Below are positions 16,391-25,099 of a stretch of DNA of 64,000 nucleotides, piece after piece. This DNA is from Paenactinomyces guangxiensis (GTDB lineage Bacteria > Bacillota > Bacilli > Thermoactinomycetales > Thermoactinomycetaceae). The position numbers were made by a program, and so were the translations under genes. The DNA is taken from contig NZ_JAECVR010000006.1 of NCBI RefSeq assembly GCF_016055185.1, forward strand, positions 62,001 through 126,000, written 5' to 3'. The notes below the pieces were generated by a model that was given only the letters and a program-made list of their open reading frames with translations, made no database searches and was not told the DNA's origin. How positions within the stretch are numbered: the first letter of the stretch is position 1; each line of letters starts with the position of its first letter.

Positions 16391-16576
16391 ATGTATTTAT
16401 CGGCCAAAGAGCGCGGCATCGTTATACGTGCCTTAACAAAGGTGCTTGAGACAGAACCTCCATATGCAAGAGCAGATGAATATAAAAAATTATTAGAACG
16501 TCTTAAAGATGAACAAAATGCGATGGATGAACCTGTCATTCCTGAACGTTTCCGCTGTGACATTGACGACGGGTAA
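16391..16576 (+). CDS. Small hypothetical protein (61 aa)
   Basis: Helical, charged protein starting MYLSAKERGIVIRALTKVLE. AGGGGG lies eight bases before the chosen ATG; the ATG two codons earlier is too close to it. No membrane segment or recognised domain. It precedes the L,D-transpeptidase gene on the same strand but is separated from it by a hairpin terminator. I cannot assign a function. Confidence 0.65.
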   Translation: MYLSAKERGIVIRALTKVLETEPPYARADEYKKLLERLKDEQNAMDEPVIPERFRCDIDDG

Positions 16577-16592
16577 TAAGTGCCATGAACCA

Positions 16593-16635
16593 CCCACTCT
16601 TCTTCTTCGTAAGCTGAAGAAAGGAGTGGGTTTTT
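16593..16635 (+). terminator. Terminator-like hairpin that contains the next gene's ribosome binding site
   Basis: CCCACTC (16593-16599) pairs with GAGTGGG (16624-16630), and TTCTTC with GAAGAA inside it, followed by five T. The descending arm also contains AAAGGAG, the ribosome binding site of the ATG at 16636. Confidence 0.75.
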
Positions 16636-16989
16636 ATGTATACGATTCTCGTTCGGCTTTCCCGGCGCTGGCTCTATTTATTGAAAGACTCCAAAGTCAT
16701 TAAATCTTATCCCGTTGGAATTGGGAAAGTTGCCACCAGAACTCCGGAAGGTGACTACACCATCATCAACAAAGTGCCTTACCCTTACTCATATCCGGGA
16801 GGGCCGCTGAGCCCGTTTGGTACCCTGTGGATGGGTTTATCCCGCCCCCACTATGGAATTCACGGAACTAACCGCCCTTCTTCCATCGGCAAGATGGTTT
16901 CCAGGGGATGCATCCGCATGCACAACCGTGATGTGGAGGATTTAGCAAGGTACGCCGGGATCGGGACCTCTGTGAAGATCCGCCCGTGA
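16636..16989 (+). CDS. L,D-transpeptidase (YkuD domain)
   Basis: Short YkuD enzyme of 117 residues that would form 3-3 cross-links or attach proteins to peptidoglycan. His76 in YGIHGTN and the catalytic Cys92 in SRGCIRMHN are present. There is no LysM domain and no clear signal peptide, as in B. subtilis spore-associated YkuD relatives, so location is uncertain. AAAGGAG lies nine bases before the ATG, but within the stem of the preceding hairpin, so its translation may depend on that structure. Confidence 0.9.
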   Translation: MYTILVRLSRRWLYLLKDSKVIKSYPVGIGKVATRTPEGDYTIINKVPYPYSYPGGPLSPFGTLWMGLSRPHYGIHGTNRPSSIGKMVSRGCIRMHNRDVEDLARYAGIGTSVKIRP

Positions 16990-16994
16990 TCCCG

Positions 16995-17033
16995 AAAAAA
17001 GGTGACCGCCCTAAACAGCGATCACCTTTTTTA
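16995..17033. terminator. Bidirectional terminator
   Basis: AAAAAAGGTGA and TCACCTTTTTT form an 11-bp stem between convergent genes. Confidence 0.85.
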
Positions 17034-17420
17034 TTACCATCCGGCCTGGGGATGCCTTTTCAGTTGGACATGGCGGAGCAGTAACAAGGGAGTGTCTTTC
17101 TTCGTTTCTTCAAGACTTTCCCCGGTGATGAGGATGGAGAAAGGCCGGTGCGCTTTTTCATCCTGCAACAACAGGCCTGCGTGATCACGGGGAAAAGCAA
17201 CGGCCCTCTCTAACCGGCTGCTTAAACGAAAGCAGAAGAGATAAGCATCTTCGGCCCGGTCATACATCCATACATACTGATGACCTTCTGTAGGCTGTTC
17301 AATCATTTCTTTCCACTCCGGAATGGAAAGGATGAGGACCGGAGTGTTTTCAAGTTCAGCCCAGGCTCCATCTTCAGGGATGGAAGCTTCTGTGATTTGA
17401 GGTATATACCGTTCTGACAT
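17034..17420 (-). CDS. Hypothetical protein (128 aa)
   Basis: Soluble protein, start MSERYIPQITEASIPEDGAW, chosen because AAAGGA is eight bases upstream. A central segment VLILSIPEWKEMIEQPTEGH and a C-terminus rich in Leu and basic residues are seen, without a recognised domain. It lies 17 bases after the phosphomutase-like gene and is probably cotranscribed with it. Confidence 0.65.
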   Translation of the reverse strand: MSERYIPQITEASIPEDGAWAELENTPVLILSIPEWKEMIEQPTEGHQYVWMYDRAEDAYLFCFRLSSRLERAVAFPRDHAGLLLQDEKAHRPFSILITGESLEETKKDTPLLLLRHVQLKRHPQAGW

Positions 17421-17437
17421 ATCATCCGTCCTTTTTT

Positions 17438-18367
17438 CTAATTCCCCTCTATTTGTCGTTGCACTAAACGATGCAACAAAGGAACAATATGAGTAAGGTC
17501 CCATTTTTCTGTTTCTTGTTCACAGACCGCACCCCGGTCCCCGATGATCAGAGTGGGAACCGGATTTTTGGTATGGGTTTTCACCCGTAAATCTTCACTG
17601 TTTCCGTGATCGCTGACAAGGACGATTGTATCACCCGGCCGTTTCAGCTGAACCAGCCGGCCGAGAAAGCGGTCATAGTTTTCAATCACCCAGGAAACCA
17701 ATTCCGGTTCTTGTTTGTGGCCTGCCCGGTCACTCAGAAAAAATTCATGGACAACCAGGTGATAATCCCGGGCGATATTCCATAGATCCTGTGCCGCCTG
17801 TTCCGGCTCAATCTCTGATATTTCGGGCAAAAATCTCCTTAGTGTACAGCGCGTCAGATCATGATAAACAGCACTTCCCGCCAGTAAATCCGGCAAGTAG
17901 CGAAGTGGTTCATCCACGGACTGAATCGCCGCCGTCGTGACAGATACCCATCCCCGTTTAGTCGCAGGCCGCTCAAAATATTCATTCGTATAACAGTTGG
18001 CAAAGGTGGAACGCCATCCTTTTTGCCGAAACTGCCGATAGATATTATCTTCCTTCACCCATTCCCGCAAACGGCGAAAAGGAAGGCCGCTCATATGCAA
18101 GCCCATCGCAGCCGGTGCATTTCTGCCTGTAAAGATGGCTGCCTGGCCGGTTGCACTTTGAGGAATTCCCTCTACTCCCAGCGTGGCATCTGTTTTCAGC
18201 AGTAAAACATCTGACCCGTAAACGCCTGCCCCCCGTTCGGATAAGGAGTTTCCACCGAGAAGGTCACACAGATTCGGGGTGGGATGTGTCACCCATGGAT
18301 TGTACGGGGCATGATCGCCTAACCCCACACCGTCGATAAATAACAGAACGACTGCGATGGTTCCCAC
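17438..18367 (-). CDS. Alkaline-phosphatase-superfamily metalloenzyme (phosphomutase-like)
   Basis: Protein of 309 residues related to cofactor-independent phosphoglycerate mutase and phosphopentomutase. Metal and catalytic motifs are FIDGVGLGD near the start, SATGQAAIFTG (nucleophile region), SDRAGH and VSDHGNSEDL. It lacks the large inserted domain of phosphoglycerate mutase, so the substrate is open. The start is GTG with AAGGA nine bases upstream. First gene of a two-gene unit. Confidence 0.8.
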   Translation of the reverse strand: MGTIAVVLLFIDGVGLGDHAPYNPWVTHPTPNLCDLLGGNSLSERGAGVYGSDVLLLKTDATLGVEGIPQSATGQAAIFTGRNAPAAMGLHMSGLPFRRLREWVKEDNIYRQFRQKGWRSTFANCYTNEYFERPATKRGWVSVTTAAIQSVDEPLRYLPDLLAGSAVYHDLTRCTLRRFLPEISEIEPEQAAQDLWNIARDYHLVVHEFFLSDRAGHKQEPELVSWVIENYDRFLGRLVQLKRPGDTIVLVSDHGNSEDLRVKTHTKNPVPTLIIGDRGAVCEQETEKWDLTHIVPLLHRLVQRQIEGN

Positions 18368-18589
18368 CTCCCAGAATCCTTATCGCCAAAATGAAAGAAA
18401 CGGTTTGATTTATTCAACTGTTTCATCATGGCCCTGTCAAGGTACTAAATCCCTTCATCTCTCATTATAACAAAGTTGATATTCTGCACACGGCAACCAG
18501 TAAAGTATGTTTTACACACAGGCTGTCATCATATGATGAAAAAGAATTTTTTATGTAAAATCATGGTTAAATTTTATTTTTTTGAACAT

Positions 18590-18617
18590 ACTACAGCTAG
18601 GAGGTGTTTGCTGTAGT
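18590..18617 (+). promoter_or_regulatory. Hairpin presenting the ribosome binding site of a small gene
   Basis: ACTACAGC (18590-18597) and GCTGTAGT (18610-18617) form a perfect 8-bp stem. The 12-base loop holds AGGAGG and the GTG start codon lies in the closing arm. Access of the ribosome to the start would require melting or trapping of this hairpin. Confidence 0.55.
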
Positions 18618-18795
18618 GTATTATGTAATCAGGGATTCTGAGAAATTGCCGCCATCTATTATCCACGAGGATAACTATTTTGCCTGGTACAATCCGATGA
18701 AAAAGGATCATCGTGTGGAGTTTCGCGGCACCATGAATCAATGCTATGATTTCATGTCTACCCGTTACCCGCAAAGCAATCAGACTACCATGTAG
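18616..18795 (+). CDS. Small hypothetical protein (59 aa)
   Basis: Aromatic-rich protein beginning (GTG) VYYVIRDSEKLPPSIIHED and containing YFAWYNPMKKDHRVEFRG. AGGAGG lies 11 bases before the GTG. An alternative GTG at 18604 overlaps that site. No family recognised. It faces ispH, with a shared hairpin between. Confidence 0.65.
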   Translation: MYYVIRDSEKLPPSIIHEDNYFAWYNPMKKDHRVEFRGTMNQCYDFMSTRYPQSNQTTM

Positions 18796-18835
18796 CCAAA
18801 ATTGACAGAATAATAACAATAGGATCGAGATAACA

Positions 18836-18860
18836 AACCGGGAGACTTTTGCTCCCGGTT
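18836..18860. terminator. Terminator between the small gene and ispH
   Basis: AACCGGGAG and CTCCCGGTT form a 9-bp stem with a 7-base loop, overlapping the ispH stop codon. T residues follow on the minus strand. Confidence 0.7.
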
Positions 18861-19818
18861 ACCCTTTTGCCTGCACTTTTTTTTCCCGTACAGGCGGAAG
18901 AACTTTTTTCTTGTTGAGAGTGCGTACTTTTTTCCAGGTGGAAGGGTCGTTCTCATCAAACTGTTCCAGAAAACCAATCACTTCTCTGGTAATAGGTGTC
19001 GGTGTTGATGCACCGGCTGTGACTCCTACTATTTTATTCCCTTTCAACCATTCAATGTCGATCTCCGTTACATCGGCTACACGATATGCAGGAACTCCGG
19101 CAATTTCCTGAGCCACCTGGGCCAACCGATTGGAGTTATTGCTGCGCGGATCACCGACCACGATCACTAAATCTGTCTCTTTTGCCTGCTCAGCTACAGC
19201 TTCCTGGCGTTCTTGAGTGGCCAAACAAATCTCGTTGTAAATTTCTACATTCGGGAACCGCTCACGTACTTTATTCATCAGATGAGATGTATCCCACTGA
19301 CTCATGGTCGTCTGGTTGGTTACCAGGAGCCGGTCCGTTGAAAAGTTCAGTTTCTCAATATCCTCTTCATTTTCGACAAGATGAACGTGCCCGGGTGCAA
19401 CACCGATCGCGCCTTCCGGCTCGGGATGGCCGTGTTTCCCGACATAGATAATCTCATAACCTTCCGCTACCTTTTCACGAATCAGATCATGGGTGCGTGT
19501 CACATCGGGGCAGGTCGCATCCACAACGGTAAGCCCTTTTTCTCTGGCCCGGCGGCGCACTTCGGGGGAAACGCCATGGGCAGTAAAGATAACCGTACCT
19601 TTCTCCACCTGTTCCAGCAACTCTAAACGGTTCTCACCGTCAAGCGTAATAATATCTTCCTCTGTAAATGCATCAACAACATGTTTATTGTGAACAATCA
19701 TCCCCAGGATATAGATCGGACGTGGTAAATCCAGATTTCTGGCTGCTTGCCTTGCCAGTACCATCGCATCTACCACCCCGTAACAATATCCTCTGGGTGT
19801 TATTTTTAATACTTCCAT
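18859..19818 (-). CDS. ispH: 4-hydroxy-3-methylbut-2-enyl diphosphate reductase
   Basis: Iron-sulfur enzyme (319 residues) making IPP and DMAPP in the last step of the MEP isoprenoid pathway. The three cluster cysteines are Cys12 (PRGYCYGV), one in VDATCPDV and one in [10 protein letters not shown]. The conserved [16 protein letters not shown] and [10 protein letters not shown] motifs are present. The start follows GGGAGGGA. Single gene. Confidence 0.96.
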   Translation of the reverse strand: MEVLKITPRGYCYGVVDAMVLARQAARNLDLPRPIYILGMIVHNKHVVDAFTEEDIITLDGENRLELLEQVEKGTVIFTAHGVSPEVRRRAREKGLTVVDATCPDVTRTHDLIREKVAEGYEIIYVGKHGHPEPEGAIGVAPGHVHLVENEEDIEKLNFSTDRLLVTNQTTMSQWDTSHLMNKVRERFPNVEIYNEICLATQERQEAVAEQAKETDLVIVVGDPRSNNSNRLAQVAQEIAGVPAYRVADVTEIDIEWLKGNKIVGVTAGASTPTPITREVIGFLEQFDENDPSTWKKVRTLNKKKVLPPVREKKVQAKG

Positions 19819-20008
19819 GAAATCGTCCCTCCCGACCCCGTGATGGTCCGAGGTGTAGTCTATCCCATTATAGCTTATTATCCTCCATCCACCAAGGGAG
19901 ATTTATGTTCCTCCGCAATTGACCAAAGATAGGCTGGTACATCCGGTACAAATGTGTCCGCAACATCATAGGATACAGTGTTAACTAACCAGGAAGGAAG
20001 TGGATCTT

Positions 20009-20401
20009 GTGGAGAAGCCGAAAAAACCGGTCGCACCGCCTAAGATGCCTCCGATGCCAAAGATACCATACAAAAAACCTGTGCATCCACCCATGCCTCC
20101 GAAAATGCCGCCGATGCACATGCCGATGATGCCGCCGATGCACATGCCGATGATGCCGCCGACTTACCACATTCCATGTGACCCTCATATGCTGCATCAC
20201 ATGTACCGGCAATTGAAAATGTGCCATAAATATGAAATGAAAATGTTAAAATGGTATATGAAATACTGCGGTTGCAGACCTCACAAACATATGCCGTATG
20301 ATTCGTCTTCTCGCGGCTGGGACTCAAGTCATTACAGCCGTTATGATTCCTCCCGCCATCACGATATTTGCGATACTCCTTTAGAGAGCTCTTATGACTG
20401 A
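20009..20401 (+). CDS. Met/Pro/His-rich coat-like protein
   Basis: Low-complexity protein of 130 residues. Its N-terminal third is Pro, Lys and Met rich, with the octapeptide PPMHMPMM twice in tandem, then a Cys/His/Lys part (MCHKYEMKM, KYCGCRPHKH) and a Ser/Tyr/Asp/His tail (SSRGWDSSHYSRYDSS). The composition resembles spore coat or metal-binding proteins. GTG start eight bases after AGGAAGGAAG. No signal peptide. Function inferred only from composition. Confidence 0.65.
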   Translation: MEKPKKPVAPPKMPPMPKIPYKKPVHPPMPPKMPPMHMPMMPPMHMPMMPPTYHIPCDPHMLHHMYRQLKMCHKYEMKMLKWYMKYCGCRPHKHMPYDSSSRGWDSSHYSRYDSSRHHDICDTPLESSYD

Positions 20402-20405
20402 CCGG

Positions 20406-20442
20406 AAGTTACCCTCCTGTCCATTTGGAGGGTAACTTGTTG
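20406..20442 (+). terminator. Terminator after the coat-like gene
   Basis: AAGTTACCCTCC pairs with GGAGGGTAACTT (12 bp, 9-base loop). The T-tract is weak. Confidence 0.7.
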
Positions 20443-20455
20443 TCATAAAATAAAA

Positions 20456-20478
20456 GACCCCGCAATTGTAGCGAGGGT
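20456..20478 (-). terminator. Terminator after the small membrane protein
   Basis: On the minus strand CCTCGC and GCGGGG pair (one G-T) around a 7-base loop, followed by TCTTTTATTTT. Confidence 0.55.
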
Positions 20479-20494
20479 TCACAGGAGGTTCCTA

Positions 20495-20608
20495 TTATTT
20501 TGAACTTTTTATTCTTTCACGAATGTAAAGGGTCGCCAAAACAAATGAAATAATCATAAAAAATATCAACAGTGCCGATGAGTCTAAAAAACTCTCATTC
20601 ATTTGCAA
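20495..20608 (-). CDS. Very small single-span membrane protein (35-37 aa)
   Basis: Reads MNESFLDSSALLIFFMIISF, continues as one hydrophobic helix, and ends with the basic tail YIRERIKSSK. This is the layout of a small inner-membrane protein with the tail in the cytosol. GGGAGG lies six bases before an in-frame TTG (20608), and an ATG follows two codons later (20602). A GC-rich hairpin with a T-rich tail follows at about 20456-20478 on the same strand. The family is unknown. Confidence 0.6.
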   Translation of the reverse strand: MQMNESFLDSSALLIFFMIISFVLATLYIRERIKSSK

Positions 20609-20777
20609 GTGTTTCCTCCCGTAATTAATCCTTGTGCATATACATATATACTACATGATTGAAAGCTTGTACAGTGTTACAATGGTGTAAATGATTCGTT
20701 CAACTTTCATTTTTTTTGATTATCTGCCTTTTTTATTAGATTTCTATCAATGTCTATTGTAAAGAGAGACTATAAAA
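20609..20777. other. A+T-rich spacer
   Basis: No gene seen. With the remnant at 20778-21065 it makes a gap of some 500 bases without an intact gene. Confidence 0.4.
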
Positions 20778-21065
20778 ATATCTCAAGGATATAAATATAA
20801 GTATAATTTGGAAGAAACTCCGGATAAATCAGTTATGTATTATGAGTCTTTTTACGATCTCCAGGGGCCAGCGCGGCTCGTTTCTGTAGAAATAGAACCA
20901 AACATATTTTAGCAGAAAATCAATATACCATAGTTGTGTCTGATTTAAAAGAAGTAGTTGAATATATATTAGATCCTAAAAAGGGACGAAATATCTGATG
21001 AAGAATTTGAGAAGCTATTCAAAGATACTAAGAAAGACCACCCACGATATTATGAACTTTTCTGA
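20778..21065 (+). pseudogene. Frameshifted remnant of a small unknown gene
   Basis: Three protein-like stretches follow one another in alternating frames: YKYNLEETPDKSVMYYESFY..., ending at a TAG (20910), then ENQYTIVVSDLKEVVEYILD in another frame (from 20915), then DEISDEEFEKLFKDTKKDHP back in the first frame to a TGA at 21063. The composition is acidic and the DNA more A+T rich than its surroundings. No start codon with a ribosome binding site was found. It could be a decayed immunity-type or hypothetical gene. Confidence 0.5.
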
Positions 21066-21094
21066 AGCACTCACCGAATATGAAGGTGAGTGCT
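21066..21094. terminator. Bidirectional terminator of the efflux operon
   Basis: AGCACTCACC and GGTGAGTGCT form a 10-bp stem with a 9-base loop, just past the permease stop. Confidence 0.75.
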
Positions 21095-21125
21095 TATTTA
21101 ATTTCAATCGAAACAGAGTCTGCTT

Positions 21126-22298
21126 CTATTCATATCGGAGTGCTTCTACCGGGTCTAACTTAGCCGCTTTCCGGGCAGGGAATATCCCGAAGATAATACC
21201 GATTATGCAAGAGAAGCCGAATGCAATTGCTGAAATATCCAATGAAAGTTGTACGGATATATCAAGGAAAGAAGAGAGAGCCTGGCAGCTGGCTATTCCG
21301 AGCAGCAATCCCAATCCGCCACCCAGTCCACTCAAAGTAATCGCTTCGATCAGAAATTGAATCATGATGGCAGTGGTATTGGCACCAACTGCTTTGCGAA
21401 TCCCGATTTCTCGCGTCCGCTCAGTGACTGAGACGAGCATCATATTCATAATGCCAATTCCGCCGACGAAGAGCGAGATGCCTGCAATGCCTCCCAGCAT
21501 ATTTGACATCGTATCCGAGATTGAAGACATGGTGTCGAGCATTTCCTGCTGGTTGTTAATTCGAAAGCTGTTTGAGTCACCACGAAACTCCCCGGTGAGC
21601 ATTCTCTCAATCTTGCTCTCCGCTTGGAAAATGACAGACTCGCTTTCTGCCTGTACGTAAAACTGACTGACTCCTCTTGTCTTAAAGAGGCGTTCAGCTG
21701 TGGAGAATGGGATCAGGACTTTATCATCTACTGAACCCATCATCGAGCCACCTTTTTCTTCCAGGAGCCCCACCACTTTAAACAGCTTTCCGTTGATATA
21801 CAGTTTTTGTCCGACCGGAGATGCTTCTCCAAACAGCTCTCTGGCAAGTGATGTACCAATCAAGGCTACTTTACTTCGATACTCCATATCAATGGGAAGC
21901 AGAAACCGACCAGCCTGTACATGGGTGTTGCGAACAGTCTCATATGCATCGTTGATTCCTTCCACACTGGCTGAAGTATTTTTATTCCCGGTGGCCAGGG
22001 TAGTGTTTTGGGAAAGGACAGGAGCGACATCTTTGATGCCATCTTTTCCTTTCAAGGACATCACTTGGTCGTATTCAACCGATGTTTGGGTTCCTCGCCC
22101 ACTGATATTAACCGTCAGAAGATTGGTTCCCATCGCTTTTACTTGTTCTGTCACTTGCTGGCTGGAACCTCGCCCGATTGAGACTAGTGAGATAACTGCC
22201 GCCACTCCGATGATGATCCCTAACATAGTGAGGAAGGAACGCATTTTTCGTGCCCGGATATTGTGAAAGGCGATCTTAACTGCTGAGAAGATGTTCAT
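21126..22298 (-). CDS. MacB/FtsX-type ABC transporter permease
   Basis: Membrane protein of 390 residues with the MacB layout: one N-terminal helix (MRSFLTMLGIIIGVAAVISL), a large extracytoplasmic domain, then three helices in the C-terminal FtsX domain containing VTERTREIGIRKAVGA. The start ATG overlaps the ATPase stop (ATGA), with GGAGG eight bases upstream. Fourth gene of the operon. Closest in layout to B. subtilis YknZ or YvrN. Exported substrate unknown, likely a peptide or antibiotic. Confidence 0.9.
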   Translation of the reverse strand: MNIFSAVKIAFHNIRARKMRSFLTMLGIIIGVAAVISLVSIGRGSSQQVTEQVKAMGTNLLTVNISGRGTQTSVEYDQVMSLKGKDGIKDVAPVLSQNTTLATGNKNTSASVEGINDAYETVRNTHVQAGRFLLPIDMEYRSKVALIGTSLARELFGEASPVGQKLYINGKLFKVVGLLEEKGGSMMGSVDDKVLIPFSTAERLFKTRGVSQFYVQAESESVIFQAESKIERMLTGEFRGDSNSFRINNQQEMLDTMSSISDTMSNMLGGIAGISLFVGGIGIMNMMLVSVTERTREIGIRKAVGANTTAIMIQFLIEAITLSGLGGGLGLLLGIASCQALSSFLDISVQLSLDISAIAFGFSCIIGIIFGIFPARKAAKLDPVEALRYE

Positions 22299-22984
22299 CC
22301 CGCCCACCTCCGGTCTTCCACCAATTTGCCATCCTGGAGACGAATGACGCGCTTGGCTTCTTTGGCGATTTCCTGATCATGTGTGATCAGCACAATCGTA
22401 TGGCCTTCCTGATTTAGCTTTTGTAAAATCTGCAAAATATCTCGTCCTGTCTTGCTGTCTAAGGCTCCAGTCGGCTCATCCGCCAGAATCAACGGGGGTT
22501 TGGCTGCCAGAGCACGGGCGATGGCGACGCGTTGTTGCTGCCCGCCGGACAGTTGGGATGGACGGTGAGAGAGGCGGTCACCGAGTCCGACGCTGTGAAG
22601 AGCTTTCTCTGCAAGCCTGCGCCTTTTCTTAGCTGACATCCCCTGGTAAATTAAAGGCAGTTCTACATTTTCCGCAGCGGTCAGACTCGGAAGCAAATTA
22701 AAGTTTTGAAAGACAAACCCAATCTTTGTGTTGCGAATAGTGGCAATCTGATGGTCATTGAGTTTGCTGATCTCATCACCGCCGAATTGGTACACACCGG
22801 ATGTAGGGCGATCGAGACAACCGACCACGTTCATCAATGTTGATTTGCCTGAACCTGATTGGCCGACGATGGCAACAAATTCCCCTTCGCTTATTTCAAG
22901 GGAAACATTATGCAAGGCATAGACGGTCTCATCACCCAACAGGTACGTTTTATGTATGTCTTGCAGGGTGATCAACTGGCTCAT
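22295..22984 (-). CDS. MacB-type ABC transporter ATP-binding protein
   Basis: ATPase of 229 residues. Walker [10 protein letters not shown], signature [15 protein letters not shown], Walker [13 protein letters not shown] and the H-loop THD are all present. It is of the LolD/MacB type that works with FtsX-domain permeases. It overlaps both neighbours by four bases. Confidence 0.94.
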   Translation of the reverse strand: MSQLITLQDIHKTYLLGDETVYALHNVSLEISEGEFVAIVGQSGSGKSTLMNVVGCLDRPTSGVYQFGGDEISKLNDHQIATIRNTKIGFVFQNFNLLPSLTAAENVELPLIYQGMSAKKRRRLAEKALHSVGLGDRLSHRPSQLSGGQQQRVAIARALAAKPPLILADEPTGALDSKTGRDILQILQKLNQEGHTIVLITHDQEIAKEAKRVIRLQDGKLVEDRRWAG

Positions 22985-23175
22985 TGAGATACTCCTTTTT
23001 TAGCACCTGTTATATCATCTTTTGGTACAATCATGGTATTTGGGGCTCTGGGAGGCATGTTTTGTACCTGCTGTCCAGCCTTGGAAATCATGTAGTAATA
23101 AACTCCGGATCCTGAAATGGTGCCGGTGAGAAGAAATACCGCAAGCGCTGACAAAAATTTAGAGGTCTTACTCAC
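22981..23175 (-). CDS. Small membrane protein within the efflux operon
   Basis: Protein of 64 residues with a single N-terminal helix (FLSALAVFLLTGTISGSGVY) and a polar tail. GTG start behind GGAGGGAG. It sits between the adaptor and ATPase genes and overlaps the ATPase start, so it belongs to the operon. It may be an accessory or sensor subunit. No family recognised. Confidence 0.75.
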   Translation of the reverse strand: MSKTSKFLSALAVFLLTGTISGSGVYYYMISKAGQQVQNMPPRAPNTMIVPKDDITGAKKGVSQ

Positions 23176-23178
23176 TGT

Positions 23179-24084
23179 TTATCTCCCTCCTTGTATAAAA
23201 ATCCTGCCACCCATACCGCCGTCGCCCATTCTCTGCATGTCCCGCTGTTGCATCTTTTCTGTGCCCGATGAAGCGGCAACAGGTAAAACTACCTGATCCC
23301 CTTCTGACAAACCGCTTTTAATTTCGATATACTCTTCATCATGAATTCCTGTTTCCACTTGTCTCGGTGCAGGTGATGTTTTGGAACCTGTCTGTACCAT
23401 GACGAATGATTTGTCGTTCATCTTTCGTACGGCTTCAACCGGAACAGTCAGTGTATCTTGCGCTGTATCTGTGATGATCGAAGCATTTATTGACATACCT
23501 GCTATCAAGCCTTTCGTACTCATTAACCTGACGGTAACATCAAAAGTGGAAACTCCGTTTTCTGTTACACCTTTTCTTGCGATTTCACTTACTTTTCCGC
23601 TATACTCTTTTCCGTTTTGGTCAATCTTGACTGTCTGTCCTGCCTCGACCCTCTGAATATCCAGTTCATCTACCTTGATAATGGCTTCAAGTTTGTTATA
23701 GTTGATAACTTCACCGAGATTGGAACCTTTTTGTACAGAGGTGTAGATGTTTAGATTATCATTTAGTGTAACTTCACCATCAATGGGGGACTCAATTTCG
23801 TAGCCGTTTTCCAGCTCAATCAGATCCTGTCCGGCTTTAACCGTGTCACCGTTCTTCACCAAAATTTCCTCGATGGCACCGGAATGCTCGGCCACCACTT
23901 TTTGTGATTCTGCAACTTCTATATTGCCGTCACCATCTACTTTTGCTTCAATGTTTCGCTTCATCACAGGAGCTGTATTTGTATTGATCTTGACAGGTTG
24001 AGCTTGCAATGATGCGATTTTCCAACCGGTTCCGCCGCCTGCGACGATTCCTATGATCACGGCGGAAATCATCCATTTCTTCAT
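23179..24084 (-). CDS. Membrane fusion protein of the efflux system (MacA/YknX-like)
   Basis: Adaptor of 301 residues: one N-terminal membrane anchor, a split lipoyl domain (SGAIEEILVKNGDTVKAGQDL and ESPIDGEV), a beta-barrel and a C-terminal tail ending in GGMGGRIFIQGGR. It lacks the long coiled coil of Gram-negative MacA. First gene of the operon, divergent from the two-component genes, which may control it. Confidence 0.9.
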   Translation of the reverse strand: MKKWMISAVIIGIVAGGGTGWKIASLQAQPVKINTNTAPVMKRNIEAKVDGDGNIEVAESQKVVAEHSGAIEEILVKNGDTVKAGQDLIELENGYEIESPIDGEVTLNDNLNIYTSVQKGSNLGEVINYNKLEAIIKVDELDIQRVEAGQTVKIDQNGKEYSGKVSEIARKGVTENGVSTFDVTVRLMSTKGLIAGMSINASIITDTAQDTLTVPVEAVRKMNDKSFVMVQTGSKTSPAPRQVETGIHDEEYIEIKSGLSEGDQVVLPVAASSGTEKMQQRDMQRMGDGGMGGRIFIQGGR

Positions 24085-24427
24085 TTACGCACCCCTTTCA
24101 AGAAAACCAATATTTACAACGCAATTATGCAATTTGTTCCTTAGGATTTTATAAGAGGGAGAGGAAAAAAGGAGGATGTGCTGATCATCTGTTTACTTTT
24201 TAATAAAATCGAAGCCTTGCTGAACACCGAGTTTTCACACCGACTCAGACATCTGACAGTTCAATCATCAACTTGAAAAGCCGGACTCCATGGAACTTAT
24301 GCCAGGAGGCATCGCGGGGTCTCCCTTTTAGTTGGCGGAACTGGTATGATAAATATGATGTTTGCCCGGAAAGCAGCCAGACTCCATCTTGTTGATGCTT
24401 GCGTTATGAATAGGGGGGAGCCGTTCC
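24085..24427. promoter_or_regulatory. Divergent promoter region between efflux operon and two-component genes
   Basis: 343 bases without a gene. Both operons must start here. I do not see a convincing pair of -35/-10 boxes or a clear direct repeat for the response regulator. Confidence 0.4.
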
Positions 24428-25099
24428 GTGAAAATTTTACTCGTTGAAGACGACCTGCCTCTGCTTGAATCAATTGAACGGATATTGGGGGAAGAATTTC
24501 AAGTTGCTGCGGCCCAATCCGGAGATGAGGGTTTATACCTGGCTGAACAAAACATTTATGACCTGATTATCCTTGATATTATGCTGCCGGTTATGAGCGG
24601 TCTCGATGTTCTAAGACAGATCCGGCAGCAAGGTCTTGATGTCCCTGTGCTGTTGCTTACAGCAAAAGACAGTGTGGAAGATAAAGTGCGGGGATTGGAT
24701 CAGGGTGCAGATGATTACCTGGTCAAACCATTCGCCGTACCTGAACTGTTGGCCCGGGTGCGCGCTCTGTTGCGCCGCAAAGGAGCACTGGGCATCGAAG
24801 GCACTCTCCGATACGGGCCCATCACTCTTCATCCCAGGGAACAAACCGGTTATATTCATGAGAAGCTGCTTAGTTTAACAGCCAAGGAATACGCTCTGCT
24901 GGAATACCTGGTCCAAAATGCCGGCAACATTTTAACCCGTGAACAGCTGTTTGACCGCGTCTGGGGGTTTGATTCAGATACCACCATTTCAGTTGTTGAG
25001 TTATACATTCATTACCTTCGTAAAAAATTAACACCATTTCATCTGCAAAAAATGATTCGTACCGTCCGCGGAATTGGTTATATGTTAAAGGAAGAATGA
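24428..25099 (+). CDS. OmpR-family response regulator
   Basis: Regulator of 223 residues. The receiver has D8/D9, phospho-acceptor D50 (LIILDIML), T78 and K100 (YLVKPF); the winged helix ends with IRTVRGIGYMLKEE. GTG start behind GGGGAG. The overlap with the kinase gene and the divergent efflux operon suggest it controls that exporter, as in YvrGH/YvrPON-like pairs. Confidence 0.93.
   Translation: MKILLVEDDLPLLESIERILGEEFQVAAAQSGDEGLYLAEQNIYDLIILDIMLPVMSGLDVLRQIRQQGLDVPVLLLTAKDSVEDKVRGLDQGADDYLVKPFAVPELLARVRALLRRKGALGIEGTLRYGPITLHPREQTGYIHEKLLSLTAKEYALLEYLVQNAGNILTREQLFDRVWGFDSDTTISVVELYIHYLRKKLTPFHLQKMIRTVRGIGYMLKEE

Noticed and set aside
20998-21360. Plus-strand frame of 120 codons near the efflux operon
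   Set aside because: It runs antisense across the end of the permease gene and through a terminator, and its first part is the wrong frame of the remnant at 20778-21065.
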